A stretch of DNA of 64,000 nucleotides from Lonicera japonica (lineage: Eukaryota > Streptophyta > Magnoliopsida > Dipsacales > Caprifoliaceae): contig CM038464.1 of the NCBI GenBank assembly GCA_021464415.1, positions 58,951,328 to 59,015,327 on the forward strand. The letters are read 5' to 3'. The position numbers were made by a program, and so were the translations under genes. Shown here piece after piece: positions 12,494 through 21,574 of this stretch. The number at the start of each line of letters is the position of its first letter. Positions within the stretch are counted from its first letter, which is position 1. The notes under the pieces were generated by a model. It saw only the letters and a list, made by a program, of their open reading frames with translations, was not told where the DNA came from and did not search any database.

Positions 12494-12707
12494 TGTTAAA
12501 TCTAAAGAGAAGGAGAAGAAGAAGAAGAAGAAGAAATATATTATGTATATTGTTGTATTTGTATTACAAGAGGATAACCCATATATATAAGAAGTACAGA
12601 AGAACCTAGACTGGAAAACCCTAAATTATAAAAGATATATAAAAGGAAATAAGGAGAAAAGAAAGGCTAAATTACAGGAGAACAAATAAAGAAATAGTAA
12701 TTTAACA
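12494..12707 (-). repeat. Copia B 3' LTR
   Basis: This matches 18981-19182 over its full length, including ttatgtatattgttgt and acctagactg blocks, and has a longer (GAA)n run near 12512-12534. The purine tract adjoining it at 12708-12722 (read on the - strand) marks it as the 3' LTR. Confidence 0.95.
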
Positions 12708-12774
12708 CCCCCTCAAGCTCAAGATGGCTTGGAAACCATGTGAAGCTTGGACACCAAAAATTAAAATCGAGCAG

Positions 12775-13509
12775 TCACATGTGATTTGGTGAAGAGATCA
12801 GCCGGTTGAAGAACGGAGAGATGTGCGGCAACTGAATATGTCCTTGGGAGAGATGATGACGAGTAAAGTGACAGTCAACTTTAATATGCTTAGTGCGTTC
12901 ATGAAATACATCATTGTAGACAATTTGAATAGCACTCCGATTCTCACAAAAGAAGGGTGTTGGATTCGAAAGAGGAATCCCCATATCTTGAAGGAGCCAG
13001 CGAAACCAAATGATTTTCGAGGTAGTATGAGTAAGAGCACGATATTCAGCCTCAGCACTGGAACGTGTAACAATAGTTTGCTTCTTACTTTTTCGCGAAA
13101 TAAGAAAGTCATCGAGAAAAACGCAGAAGCCGGCTGTGGATCGGCAATTAGTAATATCACCGGCCCATTCAGAGTCAAAGTACCCTTGGAGTAGGAGGCG
13201 AGAAGCAGACGAGAAATGCAGGCCTTGGTAGATAGTCCCTTTGATATAACGGATGATAAGAAGAACATCAACAAAGTGAACGGACTGTGGTGCAGATATG
13301 AATTGACTCACAATGTGGACAGCATAACTAATATCTGGTCTGGTGATGGTGAAATAGTTGAGACTTCCCACAAGCTGTCGATATAAGGTGGGATTAGATA
13401 GAGGAGTGCCATCGAAAGGAGAAAACTTGACATTCATTTCAAGAGGAGTATCGGCAATCTTGTTGTCTATTAGACCAACGCAGTCGACAATGTCAGAAGC
13501 ATATTTCAC
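12775..13509 (-). pseudogene. Copia B RNase H domain
   Basis: A 244-residue open frame carries the Copia RNase H region. It has YFDSEWAGDITNCRSTAGFC, then a RSSAEAEYRAL block, then NRSAIQIVYNDVFHERTKHI and the DCHF histidine block near the end. It begins with the LVGSLNY segment that joins reverse transcriptase to RNase H. The domain removes the RNA of the RNA/DNA hybrid during reverse transcription. This is the best-preserved part of the element, but it is out of frame with the reverse transcriptase upstream (- strand), so no full polyprotein can be made. Confidence 0.92.
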
Positions 13510-13521
13510 TTGAGAAAGGAA

Positions 13522-14145
13522 TTAGCCTGTAGATGAGTGATCAACCTCAACGCCTAAGAAGTAGCGAAGAGTACCTAAATTTTTTATTTCGAAACAGGAA
13601 CACATATAGGCTTTAAGGCGACATATATCATCCAAATCATCCCCAGTGAAAAACATATCATCAACATATATAAGAAGAATAACAATGCCCTGTGAGGAGG
13701 AAGATGTGAACATAGCCAAATCATGATCACTCTGAGAGAATCCATGGTTGAGGACAGCGGTGGAGAATTTGTCAAACCAAGCTCTAGGTACTTGTTTGAG
13801 ACCATAGAGATCACCATAAAGGTTGCATAGAAACCTCTTCAGAGAGATTACTATGAAGGAAGGCATTATTGACATCCATCTGATGAATGATCCATTGTCG
13901 GATAAAGAGAACGAAAATAAGAGTGCGAATTGTGGTCATATGAGTGACGGGTGCAAAAGTTTCCTCATAATCAATGCCATACTCTTGGGTAAAGCCCTTT
14001 GTAACAAGACGGGCTTTGTATTTGTCAACAGAACCCTCATCCATAATTTTAATTTTGTAAATCTATTTACAACCAACAACGGAATGTCCTGTAGGTAACG
14101 TGGTGAGATCTTATGTGTTGGTCTGCTGGAGAGCAACAAATTCAT
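13522..14145 (-). pseudogene. Copia B reverse transcriptase, frameshifted
   Basis: Two overlapping open pieces in different frames cover the domain. 13811-14044 carries YKARLVTKGFTQEYGIDYEE and MDVNNAFLHSNLSEEV. 13522-13875 carries YGLKQVPRAWFDKF and the catalytic LLIYVDDMFFTGDD motif, then LRYFLGVEV. The YVDD aspartates are intact. At least one frameshift near 13811-13875 and a stop near 13520 break the frame. It is clearly retroelement pol, not a host gene. Confidence 0.92.
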
Positions 14146-14419
14146 TAGCTATAGCTTGTTGCCATTGAGGATCTAAGAAAACAGTGCAGTAGGAAGTAAG
14201 TTTATGAAGAGACAGCATGGCAGAGAGATAATAATGATAATATGATAACTTGGTTGGTGAGCAACGATCACGAGTCAGTCTTGGCACAGAATCGTTGATG
14301 GGACAGATAAAATCAAGACAGGACGTAGAGTTATCAATAAGAGGACATCCAGAAACAGAATCAGTGGGAGGAATAGATAATGGTGCTGGAGCAAGAGCAA
14401 GAATGGGGAAAGAAGTGGA

Positions 14420-15726
14420 CTAAGGGTGAGAGGGCTCAGTGGTAGAGGAGTCGGGAAATGGATCAACCGACAGAGAGGGCTCAGTGGAGGACACAGAACT
14501 TTTAAAAAGGGTGTAGTATGTGGTATTTTTCCAGAAGATGACATGTCGAGATAAACGAAGTCTTTTGGCAATTGGATCATAACAACGATAGCCCTTTTGT
14601 TGGACTCCATACCCTAAAAAGACGCACATAGCCGTTTTTAATTTGAGTTTCGTGCATTCTCGTGTTGGAAAAAGCACAAAACAGGTGGCACCAAAAACAC
14701 GGAGATATGAGTAATCAGATCTGGTACCAAATAGACGTTTAAAAGGAGAGACTACCGGTAACCGCTAAGGGAATGCGATTAATAAGAAAGACAGAGGTAT
14801 GGATGGCTTCACCCTAGAAAACAGAGGGGACATAGGAAGAGACGAGTAAAGTATGGGCTGTTTAAACAAGGTGTTGGTGTTTGCGTTCCGCAACCCCATT
14901 TTTTCGAGGGGTGTTGGGGCAAGATAGTTGAGGAAGAGTCCCTTGAGATTTAAGAAAATCAAGAAATGCTTTAGATAAATATTCACCTTTGGAGTCGGAT
15001 CGAAAAACTTTAATGGTTTTAAAAATTTGAGTTTTAATCATAGTGGCAAACTCAATATAAATTTTCAAAAAATTCGATGGGGAACGAAGTAAATAAGTCC
15101 AGGTGGTAATGAGAGTAATCATCAATAAACATAACATAATATAAGACCCCACCATAGAGGTAACATGGGCTTTTCCCCGACATCAGAATGCATAAGATCA
15201 AAAGGAGAGTTTAAAATACTGTTATTAAAAGAAAAGGCTGGTTGTTTAGCCAGTTTACAAACAATACAAGAAGTATTTTTGTCTAATGTAGCTGGTTCTA
15301 ACAACCCTTTATTAACCATAAATTGAAGGCGGAAAAAAGAAACATGTCCTAATCTAGAATGCCAGGGGATAAATGATGAGGGATTGAGGGTAAGTGCTGC
15401 TAAGGATGAACCAGTGGGAAAAGAGATATGTAATATGTCCATCATATATAGGCGTCCAACTCTATGGCCTGTCTCAATTGATGTCCTCGTCAAACAGTCC
15501 TGCACAACAAAATCAGATGAATCAAATAAAATGATTAGCCCAAGATCACATAATTGTCCAATAGATAAAAATTATATAGATAGTTAAGGGACAAAGAGGA
15601 TATCAGGAACAGACAAACCGTTGGTGGTGTGGATGGAACCAATGTGACTTGTTGAGATGGTATATCCATCAGCCGTATGAATCTGAGGAGACAAGTGCAT
15701 GGGACGAGAGGATGCAAAGTGGGTAG
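14420..15726 (-). pseudogene. Copia B GAG-pre-integrase and integrase, broken
   Basis: From right to left on the - strand the GAG-pre-integrase motif WHSRLGHVSFFRLQFM (about 15350) is followed by the zinc-binding segment CIVCKLAKQPAF. Integrase core pieces follow: SDVG near 15170, then FRSDSKGEYLSKAFLDFLKS and PNTPRKNGVAERK (about 14870-15000), and a C-terminal CVFLGYGVQQKGYRCYDP block (about 14590). At least two frame changes separate these. The right edge (15726) is the insertion point of solo LTR E; the coding sequence resumes beyond it at 17275. Confidence 0.9.
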
Positions 15727-17274
15727 TGTTGACCTTAAAGTCAATTAATCTTATTTTGATAATTACAATAAGTTAATATAGTGTTATTTAACTCGGTTGT
15801 TCCAATGATGATAGCCATTAGCCGATATCTTTTTCAACCAAGTGTGACGTCAAACCGATATAGTCAAACGCTCACACAAAGCTCCACAAATGCTTTCACT
15901 CACAAGAAATGAACTCAAATGATCTCCATGTGCTTCACAAAGAATCAAAACCAAGAAAGGATCAAGAACATCAAACAAGTAAAGATACGCACAAGAAAAT
16001 CAAGCATCACGAAGACTCGAATTATCATTAAATGGAGTGAGTGCTTAGATTTTATGTAAAGATACTTTATTGATCAAATTCCTATAGCTCAAACATATTC
16101 ATGCATCTTTTAAAGATTGATTCAAACTAGCTTGAAATTGAATTTATTTGAAAAACATTATTTTACAAAAATCGAGTTTCAAAATAAATTCATATTAATT
16201 TTAAATGATCATATTTTAAGCTATAATAAAAATGGGTACCTTAGAAACATATCTTTGAGGTTCAACAATCATTAGAATTTTATTTGGAACTATATTATTA
16301 AATTGGAAAAATATTTTTATTTTTCGTTTAAAATTCGCTCAATTTTTGCCCAGTTTTGATCTAACGGTAAAATGGAGGACTTCCCGAACTCCGATCATTT
16401 TGAAATTTTTACAGTAGTTAGACAACATCTCCTGGCAATTTTGACTAAAATTTGAACATGATCCAACGGTTAAATTGGGAGAAATTAACAAAACAAATTT
16501 GAATTTTTTTGTCAAAACTAGCTGTTGGAAAGTTTGAAAATGTATACCTTGGAGCCAAAACCTCTCTTAATCATCCCCAACGGCCAAATGATTTTGTAAG
16601 CTATAAATATGATGTCTTAGACATGTTTTAACACACTTGAATCATTCTACAAACTTATTTTACATATATACAAAGTTATTCAAGTATTATTGATCATATT
16701 CTTCATTTTTGAGCTATATATTTTGATCAATTTTGATATCTCTTAGTGTGAGCTTCATTTGTATTTTGTTATACACAAGAGAGATATTGTACATTGGTGT
16801 TAGTCACCAAAATTTGTTCAAATCATTTTTGTGAGAGGTGTATCTCATAGAATTAGCAAGAGGGATTTCTTGTGAAAGTATTGAAGGTGTTTCAATACTT
16901 GTAAGAGTGTGTGAGAAGAATACACTTGTAGATGTTTGATCTTCACCCGGAAGGAAATCGGTTATAGTGGAAATTCTCGGAGAACTAACCGAGCGCGGAG
17001 TAGGGGGAACAAGCCGAACCGTGTGGACAAAAAATCTTCGACTTCAAATTGGTTCAATCTTTCTTACTCAATCTCTTTATTATTGATTGTTTAAATTGTT
17101 TGAAATTGCTTATTTATTTGCTCTTGTGCTTGATTGTTTATTTGCTTACATTCCTTGATAAATTTGTTTAGTAAATTGTTTTACTTAAACATTTTCGAAA
17201 AGATTTTTTAATTCCGCATTAAATTTTTTTTAAAACCCTATTCACCCCCCCTCTAGGGTATTTTCCGACCTACA
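15727..17274 (+). mobile_element. Solo LTR E inside Copia B, 1548 bp
   Basis: The unit starts TGTTGACCTT at 15727 and ends CCGACCTACA at 17274. It is flanked by a perfect 5-bp duplication GGTAG (15722-15726 and 17275-17279). Deleting the unit with one duplication restores the Copia B reading frame just after its protease motif, which fixes the ends independently. A TATA box (ctataaatat, 16601) and the 3' block ttcaccccccctctaggg, typical of some large plant LTRs, show + orientation, opposite to its host. There is no internal coding sequence, so it is a solo LTR. Confidence 0.95.
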
Positions 17275-18260
17275 GGTAGAATCAAATGTCATGTGGTTTG
17301 ATGCTCCAGAATCAAGAAACCATGGGGAAGTGGATGTACTAGTAGGAACAGAGAAGGCAGATGCAATAGTATGATGGACCTGGGGAGGGTTGGTGGGTAC
17401 CTCAGGAGTGGTGGTCGGGCAAGAACCAGGTGGAGGCGGATAGCTGATGTTCAGTGGATCAGATGAGGTAAAGGCAGCAGCGGGCTGGGAGGACTTTTGC
17501 AGGCCTCGCATGTAACGAAAAGTAGGGGAGGGGCAATACTTAACTGTATGACCAAATTTCTTGTAGTAGTTACATTGTACATATGATAAACCTTTGGGTG
17601 GCCGGGGGGAGCCTGTTGAGGAAGACGTAGTAAAGGATGACCTGGGGGTGGTCTGTAAGACTGTTGTTGTGGGCGAGGGGCCTTAATGAATACCGAATAC
17701 ATAGTCGATGAAATACCTCTGCGGGTTTCCTCAGTAATTAATTTCGTCAGGGCCACTTTGACGGTAGAGAGAGGTTTATGGTGGAGCATGGTAGCTCGCA
17801 TCGGTTCAAATTCGTCCCTGAGAGCTGTAAGGAATTGGATGAGTCGAACCTCCTCACGAAAGGTTTCCCATAGTTGCATATCAACAGTCCATTGTGGTTC
17901 CATAAGTTTTAATTGATCCCAGATAACAGACATGCTAGAATGAAAATCAGAGATAGTTTGCCCTGGCTGTTGTTGTATGTTCTGAATATTTTGTTCAAGC
18001 TTGTACTTTTTAGCAAAATTAGTTTGGACATATCGGTTTGCTAAAAAGTTTCAAACCTTATTTGTTGTATCACATTTATCGAGTTGTGTGCTAATAGACG
18101 GTATAATGGTATTGGCAATCCAGGTTAAGATCTTATTATTATTAATATCCTATTCTGCAAACTTGGAATCAGTCTCAGCAGGACATTTTTCTTTGCCAGT
18201 AACATAATTCCAAAGATCTTTACCTTTCAAAAAAATTTTAAATAGCATTGACTAGTGACT
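17275..18260 (-). pseudogene. Copia B gag and protease
   Basis: Most of a gag polyprotein is legible: the retrotrans_gag region (WNFLANRYVQTNFAKKYKL near 18010-18060, TISDFHSSMSVIWDQLKLM near 17930), then LTALRDEFEPMRATML, a Pro/Gln-rich stretch and a zinc-knuckle-like area near 17560. The retropepsin motif WFLDSGASNHMTFDST lies at the left end next to the LTR E insertion. A frame change lies near 17450-17510. Gag forms the virus-like particle and the DSGA aspartate is the protease catalytic residue (family knowledge). Confidence 0.9.
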
Positions 18261-18969
18261 ATAATTGTCTCCATCAAGTTTACTTGTAATAGAAAATTTT
18301 GAGTTGGAAGTCAGAGAGAAAATTACAGAAGTAACATATAGAGAAAAATAAGGTGTAGAACCTGATTTCAGTATTTAGAGATGGAATTGGCAAAAATAGA
18401 GGCCACGGTTGAGTTCGGATCATTGGCAAACCTTTAAAACAAGTATGGGTTGGCTGAAATACTTTCGAAAGTTGGCAGTTTTTTTTTGTGAACAATAACT
18501 TAACAGCGTTGGGGGGATGCTGTTAAAACTAACGGCGTTAAGGAGATGCCATTAAAACTAACGGTAACAGAGGTAACGGCGCATGAGGCGCGCGAGGCGA
18601 GTGGGCTGGCGCGCCAGGCGAGTGGGCTGGCGCGCGTAGGAGCTGCGCTTGATTAGAGTGGTGGACGGAATATAACTCTCCTAGGCGTGTGGGCGCGTGA
18701 GAGAGAATCTCGGGTTGATTTTGATGGCGTTGGATTCGTCTCGTCGAGACGATGACCTTGGTTGTGTGGTGTGGGGTTTCGGGAGTGTTTTGGGTAGAGT
18801 TCGAGAGAGGAGAGTTATAGTGAAAAAGGTTGAAGGGGTTAGGGCAGTGGGTTTGGTTAGGCTACAGTGGGGTTGGGTTATGGTAGTAGTGTTTTGGTAT
18901 GGCAGATGGTGGGTAGTGGAATCGGATAGCAAGCAGGGCACGGCAGAAGTAGAGGATTCAAAACCTTCC

Positions 18970-18980
18970 CTTTAATACCA
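18970..18980 (-). other. Copia B primer-binding site
   Basis: Directly inside the 5' LTR the - strand reads TGGTATTAAAG, a decayed form of the initiator-tRNA-Met site TGGTATCAGAG used by plant Copia elements. Confidence 0.75.
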
Positions 18981-19182
18981 TGTTAAATTTAGAAAGAAGA
19001 AGAAAAAAGTAAATATTATGTATATTGTTGTGTCTGTATTACAAAAGGAGAACCCCTATATATAAAAAGTACAGAAGAACCTAGACTGAAAAACCCTAAA
19101 TTATAAAAGATATATAAAAGGAAATAAGGAGAAATGAAAGGTTAAATTACAGGAGAACAAACAAAGAAATAGTAATTTAACA
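18981..19182 (-). repeat. Copia B 5' LTR
   Basis: Begins TGTTAAATTT and ends ATTTAACA. It pairs with 12494-12707 and adjoins the primer-binding site at 18970-18980, so it is the 5' LTR of this - strand element. Confidence 0.95.
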
Positions 19183-19565
19183 TAAATCATATGTGTGGCG
19201 TTTGTGAGCTCGTGCGGTAGTGGTTTGAGATAAGTCTTTGATTTTTTTGAAAGCGTCGATCTACTAGGAGTGGTTCGTAGGTTTAGATACTAGAATTGAT
19301 TGATGATGGTGTGGGTTTGAAAGAAAACAAAATATTGATTTGATTTGATAGTACAACGGAGTGCGATGATGGTGTTGTGGATGCAAAGACCTAGATTGGT
19401 GATGATTGGTCGATTCTGGTTATTGATTGAAGATGGTTTGGGTGGAAATTTTGAGAGTGAGTTGATTTGACTAAAGAAGATGTATACTTAGTGGGTTGAT
19501 TTACAAATATAAAAACATAAAAAAAAAAACTTACAATAGTAAGAGGATTAATGCAACTGATACCA
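19183..19565 (-). mobile_element. Leader/gag-start remnant of Copia A
   Basis: This non-coding stretch lies between Copia B and a further LTR. Its right edge reads ctgatacca (19557-19565), which is the complement of the primer-binding site TGGTATCAG, directly against the LTR at 19566. It is therefore the leader just downstream of a - strand 5' LTR, best assigned to Copia A. No open frame is preserved. Confidence 0.6.
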
Positions 19566-19870
19566 TGTTAATTAAAAATATAAAACTAAAAAAAGCTAGA
19601 CAAGAAAAATTGTATTAATTAAATTGATCTTGCTAACATGCTTTACAATAGGAGTATATATATATAGGGAGAGGGATGAGGTAAAAATAGAAAGAAAAAT
19701 GTGAAAACGATCAAAAGAATAAAGGAAATAAAGAATAAAGAAAGAAAAATGTGAAAACGATCAAAAGAATAAAGGAAATAAAGAATAAGGGCAAATACGT
19801 ATAAGAAAAACATATAAAGAAAGAGACAATAAAGGCAAATACATTCAAGGAAAATATACATATGCTAACA
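19566..19870 (-). repeat. Probable 5' LTR of Copia A
   Basis: Starts TGTTAATT and ends GCTAACA (TG...CA, imperfect inverted ends), with a well-preserved primer-binding site complement (ctgatacca) immediately to its left. It contains an AT run (gtatatatatatag, about 19652) and a 50-bp tandem duplication. No other - strand Copia in the window lacks a 5' LTR, so it is assigned to the element at 1-3913. The other LTR is outside the window, so this cannot be confirmed here. Confidence 0.65.
19691..19788. repeat. 50-bp perfect tandem duplication in the LTR of Copia A
   Basis: The unit starting aaagaaaaatgtgaaaacga is repeated at 19691 and 19741 with no difference seen, so it is a very recent slippage or duplication in an otherwise old LTR. 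Confidence 0.92.
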
Positions 19871-20519
19871 ATACTTATGGATCACAAAAACATGCATTTC
19901 ATTCAAATTAATTATATTTACCATTAATTCCCTTAGCATTAAGTGAGATTCTTAAATGAAATATACAATAATATGAAATACAACATTTTTAATAAATCAG
20001 TAAAATTGTAAATTTTTTATTTTAAAAAAAACGAAGAAGAAAGAAACGATTTAAGTCCTATTTTTTTAAAAAAAACATTTGAAGAAAAATGCTACAAAAA
20101 TTACCCTCTAAACGTTTTAGCATTTCAAAAGCTTTTTGCCTAATTGTTTCTTCAAAGACTGTAAAATCATACAAGACACTTCGATAGGATCGAATAGCTA
20201 GATCTACCCACAATTTGTGGTAAAAAAAAAAAAAAAATCACTTTAGTGAGATTAGTAATATCATTTTCTTTTGGGCTGTCTACTTGTCCATATTGTCAAG
20301 TTGATAATTAATGTAGCTAGCATTTAATTTTGTGATGGAACCATTTTATTTAGTAAGACCCGTTTGTTTCTCCTCTAATTTATGAGAACTAGAATTACTT
20401 AATTTTCGAATTATCTAATTTAAGTGTTTGATTGTAAAAATTAAATAGTATAAAAGTTATAAATCTAAGTTAATATGTAAAATTAAATAAGAAAACGTAA
20501 AGACATAATTGAAAATACA
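19871..20519. other. Intergenic, nothing recognised
   Basis: AT-rich DNA between the transposon block and the Mutator-like element. It has several homopolymer A/T runs (for example 20222-20237). No coding, RNA or repeat feature is supported. Confidence 0.6.
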
Positions 20520-20528
20520 TAACTTATA

Positions 20529-21268
20529 GGGTAAATTTTACTTTGCCCACCTGAACTATTATTCAAATAGCACTTTGCCTACTAAACTATTAATTTTAGC
20601 AATTTTCACTATAAATTATTGATTTTGTTGTAGTTTACTTCAAATTGCTAACGGAGTTAAAAAACAGACGGAATTTGAGGGCAAATTTGAAAATTTACAA
20701 AGGCTAAATTGCACTTTACCCCCTGAACTATTGTCCAAGTAACATTTTGCCAACAAAATTATTGATTTTAGCAATTTTTATTACAAACAACTAAAATCGT
20801 TACAACTTATCTTAAATGCTAACGGGGTTAAAAACATATAATTTACTTAATGTAGAGACAGTGAATTGTAGAGAGAGAATCGTTGAAAAGGTGGTGCGCA
20901 GAGAGAAGAATCGCCGGAGAGAGGCGGAAGTTTATTAAATGTAAATTTTCATATTTGCCCTTCCCTTCGTTTTCTTAACCCTGTCAACAACTTGGGATAA
21001 AGTTTAAAAAAATTAACAGTTGCTGGTAAAAATTGCTACTTGATAGGCAAAGTGTTACTTGAAAAATAGTTCAGGGGGTAAAGTGCCATTTATCTTTTAT
21101 AAATTTCCAATTTTGCCCTCAAATTCTGTTTGTTTTTTAACACCGTTAGCAACTTGGGGTAAAATGCAACAAAATCAATAATTTATAGTAAAAATTGCTA
21201 AAATTAATAGTTTAGTAGGCAAAGTGCTATTTGGATAATAGTTCAGGTGGATAAAGTGCAATTTACCC
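20529..21268. mobile_element. Mutator-like fold-back element with nested inverted arms, 740 bp
   Basis: It starts GGGTAAATTTTACTTTG at 20529 and ends AAGTGCAATTTACCC at 21268. A perfect 9-bp duplication TAACTTATA flanks it (20520-20528 and 21269-21277), the hallmark size for Mutator-like elements. The outer inverted arms are about 165 bp (20529-20695 and about 21100-21268). A second related pair lies inside (about 20702-20835 and 20985-21098) with the same ttgcactttacc...ctgaactatt beginning, so four homologous arms form a double hairpin. There is no coding capacity. It ends about 300 bp before the ammonium transporter start codon, so it forms part of that gene's upstream region. Confidence 0.9.
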
Positions 21269-21416
21269 TAACTTATAACTATCGTACAAGTTTATGCGGA
21301 AAAAAAAATTACAGCACAATATTTTTTTTGAAATGAAACAATTTATAATTTGTTAATTTATAATAATAAGACAATTATAAATTAAATAATTTACGAAATC
21401 GAAGTCGTTTTATTTA

Positions 21417-21426
21417 TTTATATATG
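21417..21426 (+). promoter_or_regulatory. Probable TATA box of the ammonium transporter gene
   Basis: ttatatatgc lies about 150 bp before the start codon and is followed by a pyrimidine-rich leader. Spacing and composition fit a plant core promoter. The transcription start is not known. Confidence 0.5.
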
Positions 21427-21574
21427 CACAAACTAAACTCTTTCTTCATATACTTCCTTCACCCTCCCTTTGAACTCCATAAAACTTCTCTCTCCCCCAA
21501 GCACATTACACATCCTTTTCCACAACACCACTCTCCTCAAACTCTGAGAGATACCACCCCCTGAACACAAAGCC

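Larger units (their letters stand above)
12494..19182 (-). mobile_element. Ty1/Copia retrotransposon B with both LTRs
   Basis: It is bounded by LTRs of 214 bp (12494-12707) and 202 bp (18981-19182) that begin TGTTAAAT and end ATTTAACA. A perfect 5-bp duplication TAAAT flanks it (12489-12493 and 19183-19187). On the - strand a primer-binding site reading TGGTATTAAAGGG follows the 5' LTR directly (the initiator-Met type is TGGTATCAGAGC), and a purine tract GAGCTTGAGGGGG precedes the 3' LTR. Gag, protease, integrase, reverse transcriptase and RNase H follow in Copia order but are broken by frameshifts, stops and the insertion of solo LTR E. Without E the element is about 5.1 kb, a normal Copia length. 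The LTRs differ mainly by a GAA microsatellite and scattered substitutions, so insertion is fairly recent. Confidence 0.95.

Noticed and set aside
12823..14098. + strand open frames across 12823-14098
   Set aside because: They lie opposite the clear - strand Copia reverse transcriptase and RNase H and have no family features.
18681..18975. Frames on both strands near 18700-18975
   Set aside because: This is the G-rich leader of Copia B between its primer-binding site and gag. Both frames exist because of base composition.
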